Shown here: one piece after another, positions 32,538 to 45,095 of the stretch
Layout: every line of letters begins with the position of its first letter
Position numbering within the stretch: position 1 is the stretch's first letter
NCBI RefSeq assembly: GCF_002104995.1
Contig: NW_024468250.1
Location: forward strand, 558,001 to 622,000
DNA: 64,000 bases
Source of the DNA: Linderina pennispora
Lineage: Eukaryota > Kickxellomycota > Kickxellomycetes > Kickxellales > Kickxellaceae
Reading direction: 5' to 3'
The notes under the pieces: generated by a model
Database searches by the model: none
What the model was told of the DNA's origin: nothing
The model's input: the letters and a program-made list of their open reading frames with translations, nothing else
Program-made: the position numbers and the translations under genes

Positions 32538-33740
32538 TTACAGACGGCGACCACGGCGACCACCCTTCTTACGGGTAGAGTCGGTGGGAATGGGAGTGGT
32601 ATCCTCAATGCGACCGATCTTCATGCCAGCGCGGGCAAGGGCACGGAGGGCAGCCTGTCCACCGGGGCCGGGGGACTTGGTGCGGGTTCCACCCATGGCG
32701 CGGATCTTGACGTGCAGGGCGGTGATGCCGAGCTCAGTGCAGCGGGCAACAACGTCCTGGGCGGCAAGCATGGCAGCGTACGGCGACGACTCGTCGCGGT
32801 CAGCCTTGACCTTCATACCACCTATGGAAAACACATGTGCAATATTAGTACACCGACGAGGCGGCAAGTGCATGGGTTGGGCATAAAGAGAGAGTACGTG
32901 TATCACCACTAGTCCCTCCGTCTGCCGCTAGCGACATTGCCATTGCGCTTCGGGCGGGAACACAGACCGACGGCACGGGCCGCGGCGTGGAGAGCAGGGT
33001 GCAGCTAGAGCAGGGCGATACTCTTGCTGTTCCCTAGCACCACGAGCGCCACAGACGCTTGCGATGCCAGCATGGAGGGCGCAACGTGTGCAGCTGTGCT
33101 TTAGACCCACGGCGGGAAAACTCATCAACGCCCAAAACAAGCCAGGAACGGCTTGATATGGACCATGGCCAAGTGGTGCATTCGTAGATATAGCATGCAG
33201 CAGGGTATGGGGCGGCCAGAGATGCTCGGTCGCTATACCAGCGGGACACAGCCCTGCAGGTGCGCGTTACACGAGACAGCCCATTCCAACCCCAAAATGC
33301 AACGCAATGCCGAAATGCCACTCAGCCGCGGACGGCAAACCCAGGGGAATTTCAAAAAGCGACAACAGACACCGCGCCCTCCAGCACTCCCGAGAAGAAC
33401 TAAGGGCTGATTTGACGGGACCGGCTCAGCCGGTGGGGAGAGCTGCGACATTTCACTTACCAGTAACGCGAACGATGGTCTCACGGCCAGTCAGATCAGT
33501 GACGTGGATGAAAGTATCGTTGTACGAGGCGTAGATGTGAGCCACACCGAAAACGAGCTCTCCAGGCTTGACCTGGGGACCGAAGCTGATGACCTGCTCG
33601 GGAGCCTTAACCTTTCCAGCCTTCTTCGACTACATTGGTGGGATAACATTTTCACTATTAGCACGGCTGCTGCCGATTGATGCGCCCTGCCGAGGGGATG
33701 GATGCGCTGCTGTTTTGCGACGGGCTGCGATGCTGACCAT
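32538..33740 (-). CDS. RPS14: 40S ribosomal protein uS11 (RPS14), three exons
   Basis: Exon 3 (32538-32821) encodes [19 protein letters not shown] through to the terminal [10 protein letters not shown]. Exon 2 (33461-33629) encodes [19 protein letters not shown] and [19 protein letters not shown]. Exon 1 appears to be only the ATG codon at 33738-33740. Intron 1 (33630-33737) starts GTCAGC, a weaker donor, but has a TGCTAAT branch point 25 nt before its TAG. Intron 2 (32822-33460) is 639 nt, long for this genome, with a GTAAGT donor. uS11 sits on the 40S platform and is essential for 18S maturation. All exon phases agree and the protein is complete at about 151 residues. Confidence 0.95.
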
Positions 33741-34129
33741 TTTTTCGTATTTTCTGTTGGATACGGGCAACGAAATAAAAAGAGAGAGTTCTGCGCTCTT
33801 TGCTCGAGGAGCCGCCGCTGATATTGGGCTTGGAGACAGTGCGAAAAACAGCGCAAATGCTGCACGCCTATTTAATCATTTGATACAATTGCGCAATCAC
33901 ATCGTCCGATCACTGCCACGTGAAATTCTCCGCCTCCCGTCGAAAACGGTCCCGTGCCAGCGCAGCAAAAAAGCGAGCGGGCAAATATTTAGCAGGCCTG
34001 CGGTTTTCCCACAGGGGGATTCCGGGCTTATGTGCATTGCTTAATCAGCGCGCTTCCCGCTCTTTTGCTTTATCTCCTTCACTGATATCTACGGCCTCCT
34101 GTCATTTTTCCTACTAGTAATTCCACATA
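33741..34129. promoter_or_regulatory. Divergent promoter region between RPS14 and carrier gene
   Basis: 389 bp separate the start codons of RPS14 (minus) and the mitochondrial carrier (plus), so both promoters must lie here. The RPS14 side is A/T- and pyrimidine-rich (CTCTCTCTTTTTATTTCG on the gene strand), as expected for a ribosomal protein leader. No specific factor site is claimed. Confidence 0.5.
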
Positions 34130-35087
34130 ATGCAGGCACAGACAACAATGACAAAGAAGCCAAGCATCGTTCTCGGGGTCGCTCTCGCTTGATAATGCGC
34201 TGGCAGGGGTCGGCGGGGCAGTGGCCTCGACAGTAGCGCTGCATCCTTTGGACCTGGTGAAAATCAGGCTGCAGGTGGACGCAGCATCGCAGAACGACGC
34301 CATAGTAGGACGGGCGATCCGGGCAACACGGCATGTGCTCAGGCACGACGGCGTCGGCGGGCTCTACCGCGGGCTGGTGCCGAACCTGGCGGGCAACTGC
34401 GCGAGCTGGGGGCTGTACTTTGCATGGTACACGTGGATCAAAGACCAGATGGCCGGAACATCGTCAGCAGTGGCAGGCCTCGGGAACAAGCACACTGTCG
34501 GCTGCGCAGCACCTGGCGGCAGGCGCCATGGCGGGAGCGCTGACGCAGTGCATGGCCAATCCGCTCTGGGTGGTCAAAACGCGCATGTGCACGACATCGC
34601 GGGCTGACCCGTGCGCGTACCGCGGGCTGATGCACGGGCTGACGCAGATTGCAACGAAGGAGGGCGTGCGCGGGCTCTACAAGGGCCTGGCGCCCGGCCT
34701 GCTGGGTGTGCCGCACGGCGGCCTGCAGTTCATGGCGTACGAGGAGATGAAGAAGTGGCGGTTGCGGGTCCGTGGGCCCAACCAGAGCGTCGACAAGTTC
34801 TCGTCGTTCGAATATGCCGCCATGTCCACGACGTCAAAGTTTTTTGCGCTGGCAGTGACCTACCCGAGCCAAGGTGCTGCGATCCCGCATGCAGCAGCAG
34901 CAGCAGCTTGCTGGCGAGGCATACGCTGGCCTCGGCGATGCGAATGGCGAGGATTGGGCGGTCGGAGGGGCTCGGCGGATTCTACAAGGGATTCGGCCCT
35001 GGGCTTGTCCGCGTTCTTCCCGGAAACATCATCACGTTCCTGGTGTATGAAAACATCGCCAGCTACTTCCGCAAGCATGCACATTAG
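34130..35087 (+). CDS. Mitochondrial carrier, folate/FAD (SLC25A32/FLX1) type (frame broken)
   Basis: Three carrier repeats are readable: HPLDLVKIRLQVD, NPLWVVKTRM, and TYPSQ-VLRSRM, each the P-x-(D/E)-x-x-(K/R) signature region. The features LYRGLVPNLAGN followed by WGLYFAWY, NPLW in repeat 2 and HGGLQFMAYEEMKKW point to the SLC25A32/Flx1 subgroup, which moves FAD or folate across the inner mitochondrial membrane. The substrate cannot be settled from sequence. The frame moves by net +1 four times (near 34180, 34495, 34873 and 34940). The likely start is ATG 34130. The end IASYFRKHAH is at 35087. Full length would be about 316 residues, usual for the family. Confidence 0.8.
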
Positions 35088-35143
35088 ATGAACTTTTCCC
35101 CTTCCCTCGACATGTAATACATAGTTATCTCACTGAAACGTTG

Positions 35144-38100
35144 CTACTGGAAATATCCCTGGGGGGCTGGCGGTTGCTGCTGCTCAGGCTGTGGCTGATG
35201 TTCTGCTGCTGGCAGTGGAGAGTGTGCGGCAGGTGGTGGCGGCGGCACAGTCACGACAACCTCAATCTGCGATCTGTACGAGAACGTATTGGTCTTCTGA
35301 GCCTTGGCATCGCGCACAGCGTCCAACAGTCGGTTAATGCTGAACTCGAGTAGCGGGTCCAGCAGCTTGTACTGCTGCGAGCTTTCGTTGCGCGACGCGT
35401 CAAAAATAACATCCTGCCAGAAGGAGCTGCCCTCGGCGCGCTGTGATCTGCTGTCAGGCTCCTGCCGGTGCGAGCATCGCCGTGGAGCGGGTGCAGAACT
35501 CTTTCAGCTCGGCCGCATCACCTTCTTGGTATGGCGGCGGATGCACAGCCCGCTTGTCTTGCCCGTAGCCATGCAGTACTCGGATAAACAGGTCGGCCAG
35601 CATATCTGCCAGCTGCCCCAGCACAGTGGTGTCGTCAATGTGCTTCTTCTTTTCCTCGAGCACAAGCTCGAGCAGCTCAGTTGCCCGCCTGGCGTCGGCC
35701 AGATACTGGTCAATGGCTGCGGCAGCCGACTTCACCACGTCAATCGCAGTGGTCTGAGAAGACCCCGGGTGCGGATCGGCGGCTCCTTGTTGCTGCCGTT
35801 TCTCGAGTATGTTGAGCACACCGCCCAAATGCTCGCTAAGCTCAACAAAGTGGGTGATGTTGCTCATGGCCATATCGCGAACATGGTTATACAGGCCACG
35901 ATTCAGCTTGCAGTGCCGCGTAACCGAGTACACCTGCTCCACCTTTGCACCCTCGAGCGATTTCTGCAAAATAATATGCTCCTTGCCTTGCTCATCAACC
36001 ACATACTTTGGGCAGTTCAGCCGGGCAACCAGGTGCTGGAGCACTTGCACATACGCGCTGCCTATCCTGGTCTGCAGCACCGACGGCTCATACAGGGCCT
36101 CCGACGAGCGCTTCAGCTTGCGACGCAGCAGCTTCACGCTGTCAATGTCGGCTGTCGCCACGAGCGTGTCGATAAACAGCAGCAGGTACTTTTCCAGGTA
36201 AAGGTAGTGCTTGCCGGGCATTTCCGAGTCTGTCTTGTAGAAGCTGGCCAGCTGCTTCGTCTGGTTGCGCATCTGGAGCAGCGGCAGCAGCGTTTGCTTG
36301 GCTGCTTCGGAGTCGCCAAACACACGGTGCTCGATCCACGCCAGCAGGTAGCATGGCCGGTGGTGCCAGCGACGCTTGTCGGATGCACACATCTTTTGCA
36401 CCACCCCGCGGATCTGCTCGAACACTGCAACGGACCTCTGGCTTCGGAGACGGACCCGACGTTAATGCTGCCATCGGCTGACTGATCCTGGGCTTTGGAC
36501 GTATCCTCGCCTACGAACGGAGAGTACGGCATTGCTGTCAGGAAGCGGAGAGCAGTTGCCGGATCCATTTCTCCAGCAAAGAGCAGCTTGGAAACAGAGC
36601 TGATGAGCTTGTACTGGGCATCAGCCGCTGGGCCTTCGCGCAATCGAGGCTGATGCAGAATGGCTGATGGCAGGCGGCACTCCCGACCCCGCAGAGATCG
36701 ATGCGGTCGATGCACTGGCTGATACAGTGGGCGCCGCACTTGCCAGGCTCGCAGTTGACGAAAACGGCCTCCCGCCCGACACTGCCAGATAGCACGCATT
36801 CAGATAGCTGGCGCTAGGCAGTCGCAAACTCGCCGAGCTTGCCGATTGACTTTCCAAGCATATAAGGCCACCTCCAGTGGGTCTTGTCCAGCGCAGTCAC
36901 CAGCGCAAACATCTCTCGTGCCAAAGCAAACACCCGCTCATCAGACGGAGAATCGTAGCGCTTGGTGAGCGAGCGTGTCAGCGCAGCCACCGGCACCAGT
37001 CGCTGCTGCGGTCTATCGCTCACCCACCGGCCCGTGTCCCAGCGCTGGCTAGCGACAGATCCCGCTTTCATCCTCGTCGTCGCTAGGCAAAACATTGGAC
37101 GGCAGAACCCTCAGCGCCAATAGCGGCAGCGGCCTTGATCCGATAGTATAGAGAATGCTTACCTGCCGTCGATATCACGCGGATATGCAGCCGTATCGCC
37201 TGCTCAACTTCCTCGCTGTCGCTATCACCACCAGTAGTCCTCGTTCTGGGCCTTGCCAGTTCTCTTCTCCTGCACATCGGCCTCCACAGGTAGCGGCTCC
37301 AAGTACTGCTTCGCCTGTACCACGCACGATAAAGCCGACCGCTGCAACATGGCGACATCAAAACGCTGCTCAATGATCTCATTCGCCGTTCCCAAGAGGA
37401 TCTCTTCCGACAGATCCCAGAATGCCTTCCCCAGATGGTGCCAGGCCTCGGCTGATGTTGGATGCAGGGCCACATTGAGCTTGAAATCATCAATGACTTC
37501 ATCATAGTCCTGGATCGCGCGCGACATACCCGACTTCATCCGCGAGCGCAGCAGGTCATGCTGCACTGTTGCCCGGACAAATGGCAGCGACCAGAATGCA
37601 TCGGGGAACCGGCTGGTCTGGCGAATTTCCCTTAGCGGCAGACTGACAAGCGGCTTGTCATAACTCGAATAGCGCAAGGACCGCTCGACCTCGGCGAATG
37701 TGGGCATCGACGTGCCATCCAGGTACCCATCCAATATGTCCATGTTCATGCTCAAATGCGGGATCCCGTCCACGTCTATCTCGCCCAAAGCAGCGCTCGC
37801 CTGGTCCACAACTGCCTTTAGATCGCTGCGCAGCCCAGTCCCCTTGCGGCTACGCACAGTGTCCAGCAGCTCGGGCTCCACCAGGCGGTACACCAGGCCA
37901 GCCGACGCCTCGTCCATGTCCAAATGCTCGCAGACATGCACCGATGTCCGGCTGCTGTACAGCTTAATGTCAAACAGGCACCGCAGACATGACGCAGTTG
38001 TATCCCAGTATGCCAGATTGTCGCGATCGTCATCCAACGCCTTCCGGCATACTGCCATCTGGTGCTTGAGCAAACAGCCATCGGCCACAGTGCACATTCC

Positions 38101-41100
38101 ACGCTCACCGAACAGCTCATGGACTGCCGACAGAAGCAGCGTGTACTTGTCCAATGACTCTGTGCTGTCGCCAGTGGTTTTCTGCGAGTCTGGGTCTCTA
38201 TCCTCGGGCCTGGGGCGGATCAGCTGTAGGCTCGGCACCGGTGTCGGAAACAGCTGCCTTTTCATCTACTGCCTCGTCAGAACAGTTCGGTGGCACACAG
38301 GCAAACTCCTCTGCCACTGGAAGTGCCGGAATGTCAGCCGAAAGCTTGGCAACAAGCCAAGTAGCCATGACGGACAGTGTCGCTTCTGGCGAGACAGCCA
38401 GAGGGCTCTCAGCTGGTTGGTCAACCGAGAAATAGGCCGCAACTTCCAGAGACAGTGCCAGCATCTGCATGCAGCTAGTCGAAAAGAACGCAGTGTCCAG
38501 CATCCGTGCCAACTCTTCCCAAACTTGGGAGTCGTCCTGAGCAATTTCGCCCAGCCGCTGCAAGCAGTCCACGCACCTGCCAACAATAGGACGTAGCGGC
38601 ACCGACGCTGTATCGCTGTCAGAGTCACCGCATTCTGCTACTAATCGCTCCATGTACAGAAACAGCTCGATGACAACGAGCCGGGCCTCATTGCCTGTCT
38701 GCGACTGCTCGTTGTATATCGACGCCAAGAGCCGTACTGTCGCGATCTTCTGCACAAACGAAAAATACCCACCAGCAGTTTCACCAGCGGTAAACGTCCT
38801 AACGATTGACTCGAGTCGACGTGCTGCGCCTTCCTTGTCTGATGCCAGCGCCGACTCAGCCTTGACCAGCGCCTGGAACGAGGCAATGTGTCCTCGTCGA
38901 CTCTTGACCAGCTTCAGCGTCACTGGCTCCCCAGAGAACGCACACTTGGTGCTACCCATCCAGCTGCCATCGCCTTGCTGTGTCTGCAGCGTGTCAAACA
39001 GCTCCTCGCAGCGGGCAATGTGTTGCTCAGCAAGATCAACATCGTTAGAAACCACCGCAAGCTCGTAGTCGGCCCACTCCTTGGCAATTCGGTACTCGAG
39101 GTCGAGATTTTGATACACCTGCTCGCGCATGGCCGACTGCAAGACGCTATCTGTTGTCCTGATCCATTCGGCACGCATGCACTGGTACATATCGCTTGGT
39201 AACAGCTGCCGAATGAGAACACCGCTCAACAGCTGCAACGCAACCAGGCCGTACCTAATAGCCTTCTCGTAGTCCATGGGTGACATCCCCGACATAAGCG
39301 AGTCGTTGGTCCAGTCAATTATCGCCTCATGAACCTGCTCCAGCGTGCGCAGGGCAGTCTCAGACAGGCGACTGTCGGCAGACTGTCCGGCAGGCACGTC
39401 GGAGCATAGTGCTATGCAGAGTCTGTCGTAGTATCGCAGCAGCAAGTCGATTACGCCGTCATTACCATCAAATAGCCGCCTGCACTCGTCTACCGAAATA
39501 TGCTGCTCGCTGACAGTGCAGACCATCTTTCGCAGGTATCTGGTCACCATTGGTCTGTGCTGAAAGCAGGAGCTTCAGCGAGTCGAGGTACCTGCTGCTC
39601 TGGCAGAGATGACTGCCGTTGTCTTCAGCGTTGGCTTCGAGGCACCACCCTGCGGCATCCTCGCTGGTCTCCAGCTCCGACTTGTCCTTGGACTTTTGCC
39701 GCTGCCGCTGTTGCTGCCGCCTGCGGTTCAGATAAAGCGCAATGGAGCGTGCCACATTCTTGCTTGTGGTCCACAATCCCGAATATGTTGGCTGCCGCCC
39801 AAAGCTGATAGACCGGAACCATGCCTCGGTACTGCTCTTTGCCTCGTCATAAGCTGGCGAGCCCTGCTGATCGGCCTTCATTGACAGAGGGCAGCTCTGA
39901 TTGCTGCGGATCGAAGGGACGCGGTTTCCAGCGCTAAGCGTACCTGTTCCAGCAGTGCCCGGCGTTGACCCTGCAAGGGCTTGAAGTCGACCGCTCAATA
40001 AACCTCGTTGATCTGCGCTTTGTGGGCATTTCGTCCCCAGAGAACGACTCTCGGCGCTTATGACCGCTGGGGGTATCAGCATCTGCTGACTTTTCCTCAT
40101 CACCTGTAGTCGGAGACTTGGTATCATAGCCCTTCCCGTCCGGCACTTTTGTCAACTCAGGTGCAGTCACTTCAATCTTATGCTCGCCACTGAGGACAGC
40201 GGCAGTATCGTCACAGTTGGCTGGCTTGTCCATGTCGCTGGTTCTAGCTGTATCGTCGGTAGCAGTACTGCTTGTGACACTCAAAGCTAATCTCTCTGAA
40301 TAGCGAGTTGCTGGCGACCCGGGGGTCGCTTAGCTGAGAAAATGTGCCAAGGATAGCCTGTCCCACGTCAAAAAGCGCCACGGATCCATCCACCAGATCT
40401 GAGCGACACGGTCTCAGGCAGTGTATTCGCTGATTCATCTGATGTGTACCGCTGTATGGAATGCAAAGTGCTGAACAGTGGTGCAGGCGGAAGCTGGAGT
40501 GGTGCAGGACGGATCTTGCCCAGGTCTTCAGCACATAGAGGAATACTGTCGGCGGCGACGCCAGCGTCCTGAAACAGCGCCGCTATACGCTTCGACCATG
40601 TCAGAATCGCCCTTCAGAAGAGCAACTTGACACAACGTCTTCAAACACCACCATTGCGCTGGACTGTGCAGTTGCCGCACCAGTGCACCAGCGACATCCA
40701 TGCTGCAAACAAGCCCTCGGGCCTGCAGTTCCGGAAGCATTACTGGGCCACTGGACGCCTGCAAGCCACTGCTGAGAGCCGAGGTAGCAATGTCAAGGCA
40801 CCCGGCCAGAATTGCGCTGTGTGCTAGCAGGAGATATGTCGTCGTCTCGGCCTGGCTAAACCTAATGGCCGTTGTAATGGATGCCACCGCTTTGTGTGCT
40901 GCCTCTGCCAGCTCTGGCTCGAGCTCATAGTCGGTGATCTCAAACCGCGGTGTGCCCACGTTCTGAAAGACTAATCCATGTTTCGCCCGACTAGCTGTCT
41001 GAATCACCAGCGACCCTATCCCCCTGAATACCAGTGACCGAAGCCTGCTCATCGTGATACCACCATACTCGTTGCAGTATGCGTCACATTCGGTCTCGAT

Positions 41101-41499
41101 ATGGCTGTCCTACAGAAAACTGCGCCGTTAGCATGGCACTACTCAGTGCCCGTTTCTTAACCAACACAGGCTGTCTCGAAGCGCGCTTCCTTACCTGCTG
41201 CATCGATATGAGTGGTGACGTCGAAAGCTCCTCAAGTTTAGCCAGTGCTTCGGCGATAGGTCCTTTATTCCACAGCCGCAATGCAGTCACTGTAGCTCTC
41301 CAATGCAGTCCCGGACCTAAATTACGACAAATATTTAGTCAATTACGTGCCTTCCAGAGGCAGGTCCAAGGCTGCTGTGTTGCTCAGTACCTGCTGCTCG
41401 ACAATGCGCGTGAGGAACGCCCACAGCCGCCTTGTCGCCAACGTCTCCAGGCTGTGCCTCTGCAACCTCCTGCGCGTTTATAGGTGTAAAAGTGGGCAT
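35144..41499 (-). CDS. HIR3: HIR complex subunit Hir3/CABIN1 (multiple frame breaks, introns unresolved)
   Basis: A very large minus-strand gene, about 2000 codons. It starts at MPTFTPINAQEV (41499) and ends GYFQ at 35144 after a Pro/Gln-rich tail. Diagnostic blocks: CASDKRRWHHRPCYLLAWI followed by MPGKHYLYLEKYLLLFID and LLRRKLKR match the C-terminal TPR region of Hir3/CABIN1, and TSAEAWHHLGKAFWDLSEE matches its central TPR. The HIR complex deposits histones H3-H4 independently of replication and represses histone genes. The first exon ends near 41345 (donor GTAATT). At least one further intron lies before about 41100. Breaks occur near 35454, 36430, 36800, 37090, 37240, 38240, 39520, 39930, 40250 and 40530; some may be introns. 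It is convergent with the carrier gene (57 bp). Confidence 0.8.
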
Positions 41500-41927
41500 T
41501 GCAACGAAATTCTGAATTTTGTGGTTGAGAAGAAACAGGAGAAGAAACAGAAGCGCGCGGCACGAAGGCACATCGAGTCGCGCAGTGGGATCAGCAGTGA
41601 TCAAAGGGCTGCTTGTGGCCATTAGAATCCAGGGCGTGCTGGCCCAACACTTGGCAGCCATCATCTTTAGCCTTAGGCTATTAGATATACTGGAACCCAC
41701 AGATCCGAAGTTGGTGGCAGCTAATGGCTCACAGCGGTCTTAGCAGATGTCGCCAATGTGATGTCTGATGAAGAACGATGGTGGTATCGCGGCACAGACA
41801 ATTGCAAAGCCAGCAACCTGCTGCCATATAAATAGTTTTATTGGAAAGCAAAGTCGCCAGCACATGTGAGGGAGTGGGCTCTACACACGGGTTAAAAATA
41901 GGGATGGAAAATTTAAAGGCAAGGTGC
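41500..41927. promoter_or_regulatory. Spacer with HIR3 promoter and 4E-T 3' end
   Basis: 428 bp between two minus-strand genes. It must contain the terminator of the 4E-T-like gene and the promoter of HIR3. No defined element recognised. Confidence 0.4.
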
Positions 41928-44838
41928 CTACTGCTGGTGCTGCTGGGACGGATGCAAGGGATCCTGGGCACCAGCCGAGTTATGTCCATCAGCGGCCTGA
42001 GCCATACCGAGAATCCCTGGGTACGGAGCACCACTGGACTGCATCATGCCTGGGGCAGGACTCGGTCCATGTGCCGACATATGCTGCTGAGGTAGCGGTG
42101 GCATCTGGCCAAACATCATCTGCGGGGGCACCTCTGCCATCATCTTCATCAGCATAAGCTGCTGGTGCTCGTTCATCGGCGCAGGAATTCCGTTCATTTG
42201 GCCCATCGGGAATGACATTGGTGGGGGTGGCATGTTGCCAAACATGCCATGCGGGGGCGGTGCCATACCATACATCATTCCAGCCGGGAACCCATGGGGC
42301 GGCGGCGGCATCATCGGCATGTGAGGGGGCGGCATCTGGCCCTGCATCACCGACGGGTGGATCAGACCGGGAATCATCGTGTTGTTCAGCGGGCATCATC
42401 TGCGGGGGGATACCTTTGGCCCACAATGTTCTGTGGCAGCATTTGTGCATTGGGGCTTTGCGCCAGCTCGGGTGTCGTCATATTGCCATTCGCACTGCTG
42501 GCACTGTTGGGCGACATGTGCACTGCAGCCTGGTTCACTAGGAACTGCATTTGCTGGGGCTGCTGCATTGTAGGCTGGCTGCCTGCGACACTCGACGACT
42601 CGGGTGCCGACACTGGTGTCTGCTGTTGATGGTGATGTTGATGATGCTGCTGCTGGGAAGGAGGGGGAGGAACAGCTGCTGCAGGTGCCAGAGACAGCTG
42701 CGGTAATGGCATCATTGGCAATAAGCACAGCGTCAGTCTGACGGTCGGTTGCTACCGTGTCCACACTGCCACGCCTGATGGACCCAATGTCGCCCGGGAC
42801 GCCAACAGAGGCCTGCACAGATAGTGACGATATCGACTGATTATCCAAGGGGCGCGGCTTGACTGAAAGCGCCGGGAATTCCCGCTCAAGCGCATCGATC
42901 AGGTCGTGTGTCCCAAGCGTGTCGTTGGTAATCAGCGGCGCGCCATTTCCATCTGTGGCCCCTGCGGCGGGGCGGCCACGTGAGAGCTCGACCAGCCACG
43001 ACGGCAGGTTGCGGGCAGGGGTGGCTGATCTGGACGACGAGCTGGCGCTATCGGGGCGCTTGGCCGCGGCAGGCGAGCCACCGGACTGGATACTCTTGCG
43101 GAAAACCGATGTTGGGACAATTCCGCGCAGTGCCTCGTTGATTGGCGCCGGGCTGGCCGACTTGTGCTGGGCAATGGGTCGGTGCAGGCGGTGCCAGGCT
43201 CTTTTGTGAATCAGCCTTGCGGCTCGGGGGCGTGCACCACAGCAGCATTGACTTGCACGTGCTGGGCAAGGGTGATTGCGGGCTTTTCAGCAGCAAGAGC
43301 GGCAGGGTTAGCGGCATAGCCAGCCAGCCCCAGACGACCCAAGAGACCAGCCTCAGCAGGAATAGGTGGAGGCGGCTGGCTGCTGCTGGGGCTGTGTCCG
43401 GCTGCTGCTGCTGCTGGGGCTGCAGCATTGCAAGCATGTTGCCATTTGGAGCACCAACGCTCACCTTGCTCCCCAGCACCTTGAATAGCTTGGACACCTG
43501 GTCAGTCCGGCTGTGGCACATCGGCCGCGTTGCTGTCAGTGGGTTGAGTAGCAGCCTGCATGGCCTGTCCAGCAACTGCGTCGTCTTCTTGCGAGTGCTG
43601 GAAGAGCCGCAGGAACCGTGATCCACGGGCAGCACCGTCCGAATGAACAGCCCCAGTAGGCACAAGATGCGGCTGGTCATGGGTGTATCCAGAACCCTGC
43701 GTGGGCTCGCACGACTGCCTCTTCATACGCTGCTTCCACTCCTCGATGTCGTTAATCTTGGTCATACTTTGGTTTTCGTCATACGCCATATCGTCGTCCA
43801 TCCACTCTGGCTGGCCGCGCTCAGTCTCCACCATCGAGCTGAAGTCACCAGCATGGGGCTGGTGGCTCTGGTGTTGGTGATAGTTGCTGCGTCCACCGCC
43901 AGGCCCACCAACGCCGGCTGACGAGCGCCACGACGCTGCACCCGACCTGCTGCTGGAGTCGTTATTGCTTGCACGCCTACCGAGCGACTGGGTGCCTTGC
44001 CTGGCTGCCTTAGCTCCACCATTCGTCGACGAGCCAGAAGTGAGCCAAGTTTCGCAAACTGCTGCCAACGCGGACATCAGCTGATAGCCCGCCATCGGGC
44101 GGCATGCCGTTGCTATTGCCGTTGCTGGCGATACTGCCATTGCTGACACTGCTGCGAGGCACGCCAAAAACACGCTGCGTCGAGTTCTGGCCGCGATACG
44201 ACGGGTCCAACGGCCGCTGCGGGGCCAAGACAATATCCTTCTGGCGTCTCGCGTTGCTGTCCTGGCCAGCACTGCCATTTTGGCTGCCGGAGAGCCAGGG
44301 TTAGACCGCGCACCTGCAGCCTGATCCGTGGGCTTTGCCTGCCGGTCTGGCCTAATATTGCGCAATGACCAAAGGCAGGTCCGAGTCAGCATACAAAGAA
44401 AAAGGTGAGGGGGCTTCCCACACGACATGGGCTTTCTAGCCGGTAGCTTACCTGGGTGGTGGTGTGAACGGTGAGAAGTCGGTTGGCGGCTTGACAAGCG
44501 GGCTCTCCTTGAGAACAAGCAGCTGCTCAATGGTGTATCGGATAGTTGCTTTGTTCGCGTAGGTAGCGGTGGACGCACCAGCGTTGGCCAGCAGGCGGCT
44601 GATGTCGCTCTGTGCTGTCGCAGGCCGACCGCCTCGCCTCGTGCTGCCTCGAATTGACAGATGATGAGCCGGATGGCAAATTCGAATCCTTCTCCTCTTC
44701 AGGCGGGGTGGCATTGCTGCGACTGCTGGTGCTCGGTGGGTGCCGGGGCGACTGCTCCCCGTGGTTCCTGTTTTGATGCTGGTGCTGGCCACGTCTTCGC
44801 GAGCGCGGCTCTTTGCGCGGGCTGTCTGTCTGTTCCAT
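41928..44838 (-). CDS. eIF4E-binding protein related to 4E-T (EIF4ENIF1), two exons, frame broken
   Basis: Exon 1 (44452-44838) ends with the canonical eIF4E-binding motif YTIEQLL (Y-x4-L-phi), in the context RYTIEQLLVLKESPLVKPP that resembles 4E-T; the intron is 44352-44451 (GTAAGC...TTAG). The long second exon encodes an SR/Gly/Asn-rich region, an SRFLRLFQ block reminiscent of the 4E-T mid region, EALRGIVPTSVFRKSIQ (compare the PTSV-RK motif of 4E-T), and a Met/Pro-rich C-terminus (PPPPHGFPAGMM) ending at 41928. 4E-T proteins bind eIF4E, repress translation and sit in P-bodies. Frame breaks occur near 44635, 44290, 44085, 43510, 43370 and 42390-42720. Family assignment is good, exact sequence uncertain. 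Confidence 0.7.
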
Positions 44839-45095
44839 TTGTGAGTATGCTGCTGAAGGAAGGAGTTAAAAATTGAGTGGTGGGGAGGGAGAAAAGAAAA
44901 AAGATTCGGCCACACGCAGCCTCAGGGTTGGTTGGTGTTGAAGGACGGGGCCACGCGTGCAGATTATAACGCAACGATTACAGGTCTTTTGTCCGTGCTG
45001 TGCGCTTTCGGCTGTTAATTTCTCTCGCGTGTCTGTTCCCCCTCCCTTTTTTTAAAATTCACCTCTATCAGCAGAATTACCTCCTGACGACAACA
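44839..45095. promoter_or_regulatory. Bidirectional promoter, 4E-T-like gene and EMC3
   Basis: Only 257 bp separate the two divergent start codons. The EMC3 side has a pyrimidine-rich leader (TCTGTTCCCCCTCCC) and the 4E-T side a T/C-rich leader on its own strand. Both promoters must be compact or shared. Confidence 0.5.
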
